This document shows positions 52,405-59,996 of a stretch of DNA of 64,000 nucleotides, piece by piece (position 1 is the stretch's first letter; every line of letters begins with the position of its first letter). The notes under the pieces are model-generated. The model saw only the letters and a list, made by a program, of their open reading frames with translations. It did not search any database and was not told where the DNA came from. A program made the translations under genes and the position numbers. Origin of the DNA: Amycolatopsis acidiphila (lineage in GTDB: Bacteria; Actinomycetota; Actinomycetes; Mycobacteriales; Pseudonocardiaceae); contig NZ_CP090063.1 in assembly GCF_021391495.1 (NCBI RefSeq), positions 2,046,001 to 2,110,000 on the forward strand, in the 5' to 3' direction.

Positions 52405-53331
52405 ATGCTCCGCTCCGCGTTGATCGCCGCCTCCCGCTCGGCCGGCTGCCGGTCGGTCGTCGAGCGCACCCCGCTCATGCGCCCGATCGTGGACAGGTTC
52501 GTCGCGGGCTCCGCCGTGGACGATGCCGTCCGAGTCGCGCACGAGCTGGCCGCGGACCGGCTGATCTCCTTCGACCACCTCGGCGAGGACACCCTCGACC
52601 GCGCGCAGGCGGAACAGACCGTCGAGGCCTACCGGACCGTCCTCGCCCGACTGGACGCGGAAGGCCTCGGCGGCAAGGCGGAGGTGTCGGTCAAGCTGTC
52701 CGGACTGGGCCAGGCACTGGCGGTGGACGGCGAGAAGATCGCGCTGGAGAACACGCGGCGGATCTGCGAGGCGGCGGCAGCCGCGGGCACGACCGTCACG
52801 GTGGACATGGAGGACCACACCACCACCGACTCGACGCTGTCGATCGTGCGCGCGCTGCGGGCGGACTTCCCGGCCACGGGCACGGTCCTGCAGGCGTACC
52901 TGAAGCGCACGGAGGCCGACTGCGCCGACTTCGCCGGGCCGGGTTCGCGCATTCGGTTGTGCAAGGGCGCCTACGACGAACCGGCTTCGGTCGCCTACCG
53001 TGACAAGTCCGAAGTGGACGCTTCGTACGTCCGCTGTCTCAAGGTGCTGATGGCCGGCCAGGGCTACCCGATGGTCGCGACCCACGACTCGCGGCTGATC
53101 GAGATCGGGGAGCGGCTGGCCGGGCAGGCCGGGCGCTCGCGCGACGGGTACGAGTTCCAGATGCTCTACGGCGTGCGGCCGCAGGTGCAGGCACAGCTGG
53201 CCGCGCGCGGGCTGCGGATGCGGGTGTACGTGCCCTACGGCACCGAGTGGTACTCCTATTTCATGCGCAGGCTCGGCGAGCGCCCGGCGAACATGGCGTT
53301 CTTCCTGCGCGCGCTCACGCGCCGCGGCTGA
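52405..53331 (+). CDS. pruB: Proline dehydrogenase (monofunctional)
   Basis: 308 residues, monofunctional ProDH as in other actinobacteria. FAD and substrate motifs: SVKLSGLGQAL, VDMEDHTTTDSTL, RLCKGAYDEPASVAY, ATHDSRLIEI, EFQMLYGVR, and YVPYGTEWYSYFMRRLGERPAN with the substrate-binding Arg pair. It oxidises proline to P5C, handing electrons to quinone. GAGAGGGGAACCACC precedes the ATG. Second gene of the proline operon. Confidence 0.93.
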   Translation: MLRSALIAASRSAGCRSVVERTPLMRPIVDRFVAGSAVDDAVRVAHELAADRLISFDHLGEDTLDRAQAEQTVEAYRTVLARLDAEGLGGKAEVSVKLSGLGQALAVDGEKIALENTRRICEAAAAAGTTVTVDMEDHTTTDSTLSIVRALRADFPATGTVLQAYLKRTEADCADFAGPGSRIRLCKGAYDEPASVAYRDKSEVDASYVRCLKVLMAGQGYPMVATHDSRLIEIGERLAGQAGRSRDGYEFQMLYGVRPQVQAQLAARGLRMRVYVPYGTEWYSYFMRRLGERPANMAFFLRALTRRG

Positions 53332-53379
53332 ACTGCTAGTCTTCCGGAGGCCGTGCGAGAGAACGAGGAGGTGGTACCC

Positions 53380-53430
53380 GTGAACGTATCGACATGGGTG
53401 CTTCCCTCCGGGGTCACGGTCGGACGATAG
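53380..53430 (+). CDS. 16-codon leader ORF upstream of the alpha/beta hydrolase
   Basis: GTG 53380 to TAG 53430 encodes VNVSTWVLPSGVTVGR. GAGGAGG at 53365-53371 gives an excellent ribosome site with 8-nt spacing. The stop codon falls in the loop of a perfect hairpin (53421-53438), and a second hairpin overlaps it and ends at the hydrolase Shine-Dalgarno. This is the classic layout of a regulatory leader peptide. The peptide is not one I recognise. Confidence 0.55.
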   Translation: MNVSTWVLPSGVTVGR

Positions 53431-53463
53431 GTCGTCCGGGAGCGCCGTTCACGAGCACTCCCG
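53421..53463 (+). promoter_or_regulatory. Overlapping hairpins, candidate translational attenuator
   Basis: Hairpin A: CGGACGA (53421-53427) with TCGTCCG (53432-53438), loop TAGG containing the leader stop. Hairpin B: CGGGAG (53437-53442) with CTCCCG (53458-53463), adjoining the GAAAGG ribosome site of the hydrolase. A and B share 53437-53438, so they exclude each other. A third pairing, CCGGAGG (53344-53350) with CCTCCGG (53405-53411), folds over the leader's own ribosome site. Confidence 0.5.
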
Positions 53464-53475
53464 AAAGGCACGACC

Positions 53476-54201
53476 ATGCGATTCACTTCCGAACAGCGCT
53501 TCGACGACGGTGTCCTCGAACGCGAATTCACCCTCGGTGAGGTCCCCGGCATCCTGTGGACGCGGGGGTCCGCACCGGCCCCGCTGATCCTGCTCGGCCA
53601 TCCCGGCGGACTGCACAAGATGTACCCGCGGCTGGTGGCCCGGGGCCGGCACTGCGCGGCGGAGGGCTTCGCCGCGGCCACCATCGAGCTTCCCGGGAGC
53701 GGTGAGCGACCCCGTTCCGCCGCCGCCGAGGAGGCCCGCGCCGACCTGCGCCGGGCGCTGGCGGCCGGCGAGCCGGTCGACGACGAGATCGTCGAGCGGC
53801 TTGTCCTTCCGCTGGTGGAAAAGGCGGTCCCGGAATGGCGGGCCGTCCTGGACGTCCTCCTTTCGCTGCCCGAGATCGGTGGCCCGGTCGGGTACGCGGG
53901 AGGGGTGATCGCCATCGGCCTCCGGCTGGCGGTGGTCGAGCCGCGCATCTCGGCCGCCCTTCTGTTCGCCGGGAGTTTCGTGCCTCGCGCCATGTTCGAG
54001 GAGGCCCGCCAGGTCACCATTCCGCTGCACGTGCTGTTGCAGTGGGACGACGAGGGAAACGACCGGCAGCTGGCCCTGGACCTGTTCGACGCGTTCGGCT
54101 CCACGGAGAAGACGTTGCACGCCAATCTGGGCGGGCACACCGGCGTCCCGCAGTTCGAGGGGGACGCCGGGAACCGGTTCTTCGCCCGGCACCTGAAGTG
54201 A
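53476..54201 (+). CDS. Alpha/beta hydrolase family protein
   Basis: 241 residues. LILLGHPGGLHKMYPRLVARGRHCAAEGFAAATIELPGSGERPR is the oxyanion and beta-strand region; after a lid of about 60 residues come GGPVGYAGGVIAIGLRLA (elbow with Gly in place of an obvious Ser), LLQWDDEGNDR (acid) and LGGHTGVP (His). The nucleophile is therefore unclear: the elbow reads GYAGG, so a Ser is missing at the expected place. ATG 53476 with GAAAGG 7 nt upstream. It is 144 bp from proline dehydrogenase, with a leader ORF between. Possibly a resistance or detoxification protein. Confidence 0.65.
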   Translation: MRFTSEQRFDDGVLEREFTLGEVPGILWTRGSAPAPLILLGHPGGLHKMYPRLVARGRHCAAEGFAAATIELPGSGERPRSAAAEEARADLRRALAAGEPVDDEIVERLVLPLVEKAVPEWRAVLDVLLSLPEIGGPVGYAGGVIAIGLRLAVVEPRISAALLFAGSFVPRAMFEEARQVTIPLHVLLQWDDEGNDRQLALDLFDAFGSTEKTLHANLGGHTGVPQFEGDAGNRFFARHLK

Positions 54202-54309
54202 GGCCGGGCCGTCAGGCCGGCAGCAGACCCGGTGCGGGACCTCGTCGCGGAGCCGGCCCCGCACTCCAGCCCCTGACACGCTCCTAGCGCCGTTCCGGGC
54301 AAACCGGCT

Positions 54310-54338
54310 ATTTTAGACAAACAAGACACTTCAGTCAA
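54310..54338 (-). promoter_or_regulatory. Near-consensus housekeeping-type promoter, antisense to the hydrolase
   Basis: On the minus strand: TTGACT (54338-54333), 17-bp spacer, TAAAAT (54315-54310). This differs from the textbook sigma-70 consensus by one base in the -35 and one in the -10, unusually strong for such GC-rich DNA. Transcription would begin near 54303 and run leftwards over the hydrolase coding strand; no minus-strand gene follows. Confidence 0.55.
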
Positions 54339-54410
54339 GCGTGCCCTAGATCGGCAGGTTTTCCCTTTCCCCGACGCCGGAAGGCTGGACAGGGCCGCGC
54401 GGGTGGCGTA

Positions 54411-54439
54411 TTCATTAGGAAGGCCACATACGGTATACA
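54411..54439 (+). promoter_or_regulatory. Probable promoter of the OFA transporter
   Basis: TTCATT (54411-54416), 17-bp spacer, TATACA (54434-54439); a good -10 with a weaker -35. It would give a leader of about 113 nt before the ATG at 54559. Confidence 0.4.
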
Positions 54440-54558
54440 GCCTACAGTGTCCACCATTCGCAGTGCCGGTCGGCGCGCGGGGCGCACTGCGGTTGTCCGG
54501 TGGCGGACAAGGGAACCAGCGGCCAGGGAAGCCGGCTTCAGCGTCGAAAGAGGCTCTC

Positions 54559-55944
54559 ATGGAACAAAGCCCTGCAGGCTATTCCGAAGTAACGGACGAA
54601 AACGGACGGACCTACCGCGTCGGTGAGTCGCCACAAGCCCTTCTCGGCAGGTCCCGGGTGTGGATGATGTGGCTGCCCTGGGTGGCCATGTTCGCGGTGA
54701 GCTCCTTCGAATACGGCTGGGGAGCCGTGGAGGAGACCCTGGAGGATCGGTACGGCTGGACGCTGACCGACGCTTTCTGGCTCGCCAGCATCTGGGCGGT
54801 CTTCCAGGCCGGGGTGGCGTTCCCGGCCGGGCGGCTCCGGGAGAAGGGCATCGTCTCCGCGCGCACCGCCATGGTGACCGGGGCGATCTGCTGCGGTATC
54901 GGCTACTTCACGATCGCGCACGTGGGCAACCTCGCGCTCGCGTTCGTCGGGTACTCGGTGCTCGGCGGGATCGGGGCCGGATTGGTCTATGCCACCTGCA
55001 TCAACATGGTGGGCAAGTGGTACCCGGAGAAGCGGGGCGCGCGCGTGGGCTTCGTCAACGGCGCCTTCGCCTACGGCAGCGTGCCGATCATCTACGTGTT
55101 CTCCTACCTCATGCATCCGGGCAACGTGTCGGTGATCCTCGATGTCGTCGGCGTCTACATGCTCGCGGCCGTGCTGGTGTGCGCGCTGATGTTCAGGGAC
55201 CCGCCCAAGAACTGGTGGCCCGCGCACATCGACCCGCTGCGCTGGTCGGCCGGCGGCCGCACCGCGGCGGTGCGCAGCCTCGTCAAGAACCCGCCCGCGG
55301 TGCGCCAGTTCGCGCCGATGGAGGCGATCCGCAGCGGGATGCTGCCGCTGATGTGGGTCTGCATGGTGGTCATCGGGATGGTGTCGTTGTTCGGCATCAA
55401 CTTCGAGGTGCCGTTCGCGAAGGAGAGCGGGTTCGGCCCGTTCGTCGTCGCGTCGTCGGCCGGGGTGCTCTCGATCGTCAACGGAACCGGCCGGGCACTG
55501 GTGGGCTGGGTCTCCGACACGATCGGCAGGCGCCAGACGCTGACGATCGTGCTGGTGATCGCCGCGATCGCGCAGTTCGGCGTGCTGTACGCGGGCAACA
55601 CGCACAACCTGTGGCTGTTCATGGTGGCCGCGTTCCTCACCGGGTTCGGCAGTGGCGCGTTCTACCCGCTGTTCGCCACGCTCGTGCCGGACTACTTCGG
55701 CGAGAACCACAACGCCACCAACTACGGGATCGTCTACAGCTCCAAGCTCGTCGGCGGCATCGGCGGTGGTGGCGTCGCCGCCGCCGTGGTCGTGGCCTGG
55801 GGCTACACCGGGGCATATCTGCTCGCAGGTGGGTGCGCGCTGCTCGCGGCGCTGCTCAGCCTCTTCCTCCGGCAGCCGGGCAGGCGGAGCGGGCGCGTCC
55901 AACCCGTCGTCGAGGAGATCGGCGGCACGGCGATCGCGAGCTGA
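54559..55944 (+). CDS. MFS transporter, oxalate/formate antiporter (OFA)-like
   Basis: 461 residues, 12 helices. FEYGWGAVEETLEDRYGWTLTDAFWLASIWAVFQAGVAFPAGRLREKG and GYSVLGGIGAGLVYATCINMVGKWYPEKRGARVGFVNGAFAYGS are typical of OFA proteins; the second half has GWVSDTIGRRQ. OFA members exchange oxalate, formate or other small carboxylates. An unusually long hydrophilic N-terminus of about 35 residues precedes the first helix. It ends at a very strong terminator hairpin. Confidence 0.82.
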   Translation: MEQSPAGYSEVTDENGRTYRVGESPQALLGRSRVWMMWLPWVAMFAVSSFEYGWGAVEETLEDRYGWTLTDAFWLASIWAVFQAGVAFPAGRLREKGIVSARTAMVTGAICCGIGYFTIAHVGNLALAFVGYSVLGGIGAGLVYATCINMVGKWYPEKRGARVGFVNGAFAYGSVPIIYVFSYLMHPGNVSVILDVVGVYMLAAVLVCALMFRDPPKNWWPAHIDPLRWSAGGRTAAVRSLVKNPPAVRQFAPMEAIRSGMLPLMWVCMVVIGMVSLFGINFEVPFAKESGFGPFVVASSAGVLSIVNGTGRALVGWVSDTIGRRQTLTIVLVIAAIAQFGVLYAGNTHNLWLFMVAAFLTGFGSGAFYPLFATLVPDYFGENHNATNYGIVYSSKLVGGIGGGGVAAAVVVAWGYTGAYLLAGGCALLAALLSLFLRQPGRRSGRVQPVVEEIGGTAIAS

Positions 55945-55957
55945 GCTCGCCCCGGAA

Positions 55958-55996
55958 CCGGGCGCCGCGCACACTTCCCGGGTGCGCGGCGCCCGG
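55958..55996. terminator. Very strong bidirectional terminator hairpin
   Basis: Perfect 15-bp stem: CCGGGCGCCGCGCAC (55958-55972) with GTGCGCGGCGCCCGG (55982-55996) and a 9-nt loop. It sits 13 bp after the OFA stop and 8 bp before the end of the convergent PAP2-DAG kinase gene. Confidence 0.8.
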
Positions 55997-56004
55997 TCTC
56001 GTCG

Positions 56005-57432
56005 TCAGCGGGGCCGGTACACCGTGAGCGCGTGGGGCTGCTTGGTGATCCGCACTGCCGGGTCGACGCTGGTGAACTCGCCGTCGAGGGTCAGGTACAG
56101 CAGGCCGTCGGGCGCGGTGATCTCGAGCTCGCGCACGGCGGTGCCCTCGTAGGGGCCGGACCAGCGCAGCGTGCCGAGCAGCACCGCCAGCGCGACCCGG
56201 GTGCGGGCGAACGGCCGTTCGGCGTCGACGATCCGGACGTCGAGCAGCCCGTCGTCCAGCCGGGGGCGGGCCGTCGGCGCGAAGCCGAGCGGCAGGTACT
56301 GGCCGTTGCCCGCGAACACCATCCACACCCGGCGCCGCCGCCCGTCGATCACCAGGTTCTGCGGTTGGGTCCGGCGCAGCAGGTGCACGAGGCCGACCAG
56401 GACGGCAGGCCACTTCCCGAGCCGTTTCTCCCACTTCTCGCGGTAGCGCACCAGTTCCGTGTACACCCCGGTGCTGCAGGTGTTGACGAACACGTGCTCG
56501 TCGACGCAGCCGAGGTCGATCCGGCTCGCGGCACCGGCCTGCACCGCGGAGATCGCCTCTTCGACGTTTTCCACGCCCAGGTCGCGGGCGAAGTGGTTGA
56601 GCGTGCCGGCGGGGATCACGAACAGCGGGACGTCGTGCTCGGCGGCGGTCTTCGCGGCGATGTTGATCGAACCGTCCCCGCCCGCGACGCCGAGGACGCG
56701 GCCGCGCTCGGCCGCCTCGGCCAGCACCTTCGCGAGATCGGCGCCGTCCTCGGGCTGGACGATCTCCGCGTCCGGCAGCCGCCGCCGGAGCAGGTCCACG
56801 AGATCGCCGTTGGTGCTGCCCGCGGCGGAGTTCACCACCACGATGACGCCCTCGCCGGTGGGCGCGGCGGGCGCGGCGACCAGGGCGGCGTCGGCGGGGC
56901 CGGCCGGGGTGCGCGGCCACCACCACATCGTCAGGGCACCGGCACCCGCACCGAGCGCGAACCCGGCGAGCACGTCGGTGGGGTAGTGCGCGCCGGTGAC
57001 CACGCGCGAGGCGCCGACGCCCGCGGCGAGCAGGCCGACCGGCACGGCGAGCAGCGGCCATTCGAGGGCGACGCCGGTCGCGAACGCGGCGGCCGAGGCG
57101 GAGTGCCCCGACGGGAACGAGGTGGTGACGGGGATCCGGCGCAGGCGGCGGCCGACCGGGGTCAGCTCGAGCGGTGGCCGGGGGCGGCGGACGGCCTGCT
57201 TGCTCACCACGTTGGCGGCGAAGCTGGCCACTCCCAGCGCGATCATGCCGCGCAGCCCGGCCCGCCGCGCGCGGCGGTTGCCGGTGGCGGCGAGCGCCGC
57301 GCTGACACCCCACCACAACCGCCCGTAGTTCGCCGCGCGGCCCAGCGGGGGCAGCACACTCAGCGCGCGGGTGTCGGCCGCGCCCAGTCGCCGCAGGACC
57401 CAGCGATCGGCCGCGGGCAGTCTTCGCCACAT
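56005..57432 (-). CDS. PAP2 phosphatase-diacylglycerol/lipid kinase fusion protein
   Basis: 475 residues. Residues 1-175 are a PAP2 membrane phosphatase: KQAVRRPRPP, SFPSGHSAS and SRVVTGAHYPTDVLAG are its three phosphatase motifs. Residues about 190-475 form a DAGK-like lipid kinase domain with VVNSAAGSTNGDLVDLL, GGDGSINIAAK (GGDGT-type) and PAGTLNHFARDLG. The fusion joins lipid phosphate removal with lipid phosphorylation, suggesting a role in undecaprenol or phosphatidate recycling. ATG 57432. Confidence 0.9.
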   Translation of the reverse strand: MWRRLPAADRWVLRRLGAADTRALSVLPPLGRAANYGRLWWGVSAALAATGNRRARRAGLRGMIALGVASFAANVVSKQAVRRPRPPLELTPVGRRLRRIPVTTSFPSGHSASAAAFATGVALEWPLLAVPVGLLAAGVGASRVVTGAHYPTDVLAGFALGAGAGALTMWWWPRTPAGPADAALVAAPAAPTGEGVIVVVNSAAGSTNGDLVDLLRRRLPDAEIVQPEDGADLAKVLAEAAERGRVLGVAGGDGSINIAAKTAAEHDVPLFVIPAGTLNHFARDLGVENVEEAISAVQAGAASRIDLGCVDEHVFVNTCSTGVYTELVRYREKWEKRLGKWPAVLVGLVHLLRRTQPQNLVIDGRRRRVWMVFAGNGQYLPLGFAPTARPRLDDGLLDVRIVDAERPFARTRVALAVLLGTLRWSGPYEGTAVRELEITAPDGLLYLTLDGEFTSVDPAVRITKQPHALTVYRPR

Positions 57433-57478
57433 GCGCTGTAGCCTACGTAATCCGGGGCGATCGTGATCTACTCAGCCG

Positions 57479-58156
57479 GTGACGGTGCGGACCTGGGTTG
57501 TGCTCGCGGCTGTGTCGTTGCTGGTGGCGGGTTGCTCGGGCGGGGCGCAGCCCGTGGTGTCGGACGACTTCGACGGCGTGTCGCTCGACCGCGCGAGCTG
57601 GGTCGCGTACGACGGGTACAACCACGCGTCGGGGGAGACCTGGCGGGCCGCGCAGTGCACGGTCTCGGGCGGGGTGCTGCGCCTGCACGCCGACGATACG
57701 GGGATCTGCGGGATCGCGTCGCGCACCCAGAAGACCTACGGGAAGGCGGAGGTCCGGGCGCGGTTCTCCGCGCCGGCGGGGCGCGGGCTGGCGCCGGTGT
57801 TCCTGTTCTGGCCGCAGAACGACGAGGACTGGCCGCAGGCGGGCGAAATCGACTGGCTGGAGTGCTACGACACGACCCGGCAGTCGTTCGGGTCGTGGAT
57901 CCACTACGCCGGGCCGTCGGACAGCGACGAGTCCGACCGCGCCGGCGACTTCCGGGTCGACATGAGCCAGTGGCACACCTACGGCGTCGAGTGGACCTCC
58001 TCGGCGGTGCGTGTGTCGGTCGACGGGCAGGTGTGGCACGTGTACACCGAGCACCTCCCGAGCGGGCCGATGCACCTGGCGTTGCAGGTCAACCGTATTG
58101 GCCCGGTGTCGGGCGAGGCCGACGTGGAGATCGACTGGGTGCGGCAGTCCGGGTGA
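57479..58156 (+). CDS. Secreted glycoside hydrolase family 16 lipoprotein
   Basis: 225 residues. The lipobox LLVAGC at residues about 15-20 predicts a lipoprotein. The GH16 beta-jelly roll follows; the catalytic pattern GEIDWLE (ExDxxE, with two acidic catalytic residues and one Asp) is near residue 123. GH16 enzymes cleave beta-1,3/1,4-glucans, agars or related polymers. Start GTG 57479, with a weak ribosome site. It is divergent from the PAP2-DAG kinase gene by 46 bp. Confidence 0.87.
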   Translation: MTVRTWVVLAAVSLLVAGCSGGAQPVVSDDFDGVSLDRASWVAYDGYNHASGETWRAAQCTVSGGVLRLHADDTGICGIASRTQKTYGKAEVRARFSAPAGRGLAPVFLFWPQNDEDWPQAGEIDWLECYDTTRQSFGSWIHYAGPSDSDESDRAGDFRVDMSQWHTYGVEWTSSAVRVSVDGQVWHVYTEHLPSGPMHLALQVNRIGPVSGEADVEIDWVRQSG

Positions 58157-58196
58157 TCTGCTGCTGTCATCACCCGGTTGAGCGACACTGACAGGT

Positions 58197-58433
58197 ATGG
58201 CGCACCGTCGTAAGGCCCGGGTCGTCCGCTGGCCGGTGTCCTCCTCGGTGATCAAGACTGTCGGCTACGACCCGGCCCGCAGGCTCCTCGACGTCGAGTT
58301 CCACAACGAGCACGTGTACCGGTACGAGGGTGTGGAGAGCACCGTCTACGCCGAGTTCATGGCGGCGGATAGCAAGGGCCGGTTCTTCAACGAGCACATC
58401 CAGCACGGGTACGAGTTCGAGCGCCTCACCTGA
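58197..58433 (+). CDS. KTSC-domain protein
   Basis: 78 residues. WPVSSSVIKTVGYDPARRLLDVEFHNEHVYRYEGVESTVYAEFMAADSKGRFFNEHI is a complete KTSC domain (PF13619), a small fold often linked to lysyl-tRNA synthetase or found alone, with unknown function. The end overlaps the convergent biotin carboxylase gene by 8 bp. Confidence 0.82.
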   Translation: MAHRRKARVVRWPVSSSVIKTVGYDPARRLLDVEFHNEHVYRYEGVESTVYAEFMAADSKGRFFNEHIQHGYEFERLT

Positions 58434-59754
58434 GCCACTCCTCCAGCCAGCGGGTGTGCACCGGGCCGGGGGCGAGCTGCGGCAGCAGGCGGGCGTGCAG
58501 CCCCGCGGTCGAGGGCACGCCCTCGAAGCGCAGCTCGGCCACGGCCTGCCGGGCCCGGGAAAGGGCTTCCTCGCGGGTGGCGCCCCAGCAGACCAGCTTC
58601 GCGATCATCGAGTCGTAGAACGGGCTGATCCGGTCGCCCGCCGTGAAGCCCGTGTCCACCCGCACGCCGGGGCCGCCGGGCAGGTCGAACACGCTCAGCT
58701 CGCCCGGCGCCGGCCGGAAGTCCGCGTCCGGGTCCTCCGCGTTGATCCGCAGCTCGACCGCCGCGCCGGTCAACGCGAGATCGTCCTGCGCGAAGGAAAG
58801 CGGTGCGCCGGAAGCGATCCGCAGCTGCTCGGCCACCAGATCCACCCCGGTGACGCACTCGGTGATCGGATGCTCCACCTGGATCCGGGTGTTCATCTCG
58901 ATGAAGTGGAACTGCCCGTCCTCGGCCAGCAGGAACTCCACGGTGCCCGCGTTGCGGTACCCGACGTGCCGCGCGAGCCGGACCGCCGCGTCGGTGATCG
59001 CCGTGCGGACCTCGGCGGGCAGGCCCGGCGCGGGTGCCTCCTCGATCAGCTTCTGCCTGCGGCGCTGCACCGAGCAGTCGCGTTCGAAGGCGTGCACCGC
59101 GTTGCCGTGGTGGTCCGCTAGCACCTGCACCTCGATGTGCCGCGCCCGCTCGATCAGCCGCTCCAGGTACACCGTCCCGTCGCCGAACGCGGCGGAGGCC
59201 TCGGCCTGCGCCGTCGGCAGCACCGCGGCCAGCTCGTCCGGCGCGCCGACCGGTCGGATCCCGCGCCCGCCGCCCCCGGCGGAAGCCTTGACCAGCAACG
59301 GAAAGCCGACCTCCGCGGCGGCGGCTTCGGCGGCCTCGACCGAGGTCACCGGGTCGCTTCCCGGGACCACCGGCACCCCGGCCTCCTGCGCCATCCGCCG
59401 CGCGGTCGCCTTGTCGCCCATCTTCTCGATGACCTCGGCGGGTGGCCCGACGAACGTCAGGCCCGCCTCGGCGACCCGGCGGGCGAACGCGGCGTTCTCG
59501 GCGAGAAAGCCGTAGCCGGGATGGATCGCGTCCGCGCCCGACCGCTTCGCCGCGTCGAGCACGGCGTCGGCGTTGAGGTAGGACTTTGCCGCGGGCGAAC
59601 CACCGATGTGCACGGCGTCGTCGGCGAGCTCGACCCACCGCGACGCCGTGTCGGCGTCGGAGTAGGCGGCCACGGCCTCGAACCCGGCGTGGTGGCACGC
59701 GCGGATGATCCGCAGCGCGATCTCGCCCCGGTTCGCGACCAGCACCCGCCTCAT
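58426..59754 (-). CDS. accC: Biotin carboxylase subunit (AccC-type) of the oxoprolinase-like locus
   Basis: 442 residues, AccC length. VLVANRGEIALRIIRACHHAGFEAVAAYSDAD, AIHPGYGFLAENAAFARR, ATP-grasp GGGGRG and IEMNTRIQVEHPITECVTGVDLV identify biotin carboxylase. It carboxylates the biotin on the BCCP encoded directly upstream (ATGA overlap). Because a housekeeping carboxylase should exist elsewhere, this copy is probably dedicated to the PxpB/PxpC carboxyltransferase-like pair of the same operon. ATG 59754. Confidence 0.9.
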   Translation of the reverse strand: MRRVLVANRGEIALRIIRACHHAGFEAVAAYSDADTASRWVELADDAVHIGGSPAAKSYLNADAVLDAAKRSGADAIHPGYGFLAENAAFARRVAEAGLTFVGPPAEVIEKMGDKATARRMAQEAGVPVVPGSDPVTSVEAAEAAAAEVGFPLLVKASAGGGGRGIRPVGAPDELAAVLPTAQAEASAAFGDGTVYLERLIERARHIEVQVLADHHGNAVHAFERDCSVQRRRQKLIEEAPAPGLPAEVRTAITDAAVRLARHVGYRNAGTVEFLLAEDGQFHFIEMNTRIQVEHPITECVTGVDLVAEQLRIASGAPLSFAQDDLALTGAAVELRINAEDPDADFRPAPGELSVFDLPGGPGVRVDTGFTAGDRISPFYDSMIAKLVCWGATREEALSRARQAVAELRFEGVPSTAGLHARLLPQLAPGPVHTRWLEEWLR

Positions 59755-59987
59755 TCGCCGACCTCGGCGATGTCCTGTCCCATCGAGACCTCGTCGCCGT
59801 CGTCGATGAGGAACCTCCTGACCGTGCCCGCCTCCTCGGCCTTGAGCTCGTTGAAGGTCTTCATCACCTCGATGACCGCGATGGTCTGGCCGGGCGTGTA
59901 GCTGCCGCCCTCCTCGACGTACGGGTCGGCGTCGGGCGAGGGGCGGCGGTAGAACACACCGGGCATGGTGGCCTTGATCGTTCCCAT
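59751..59987 (-). CDS. accB: Biotin carboxyl carrier protein
   Basis: 78 residues, a short BCCP consisting only of the biotinyl domain with no Pro/Ala linker. EVMKTFNEL carries the biotin Lys at residue 43 (EAMK is written EVMK, as in many AccB-like proteins). GAGGAACTC precedes ATG 59987. Translationally coupled to biotin carboxylase. It carries carboxybiotin for the PxpB/PxpC-type enzyme upstream. Confidence 0.9.
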   Translation of the reverse strand: MGTIKATMPGVFYRRPSPDADPYVEEGGSYTPGQTIAVIEVMKTFNELKAEEAGTVRRFLIDDGDEVSMGQDIAEVGE

Positions 59988-59996
59988 GAGTTCCTC

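Larger units (their letters stand above)
54202..54558. other. 357-bp intergenic region with two promoter candidates
   Basis: AT-richer than its surroundings at about 54300-54440. It contains a near-consensus minus-strand promoter (54310-54338) pointing back over the hydrolase and a plausible plus-strand promoter (54411-54439) for the OFA transporter. No supported gene. Confidence 0.55.

Noticed and set aside
48489..52592. About 1,370-codon open frame on the minus strand across the membrane protein, PucR and P5C dehydrogenase region
   Set aside because: It overlaps the well-supported PucR (same strand, other frame) and P5C dehydrogenase genes and shows only low-complexity Arg/Ala/Gly sequence.
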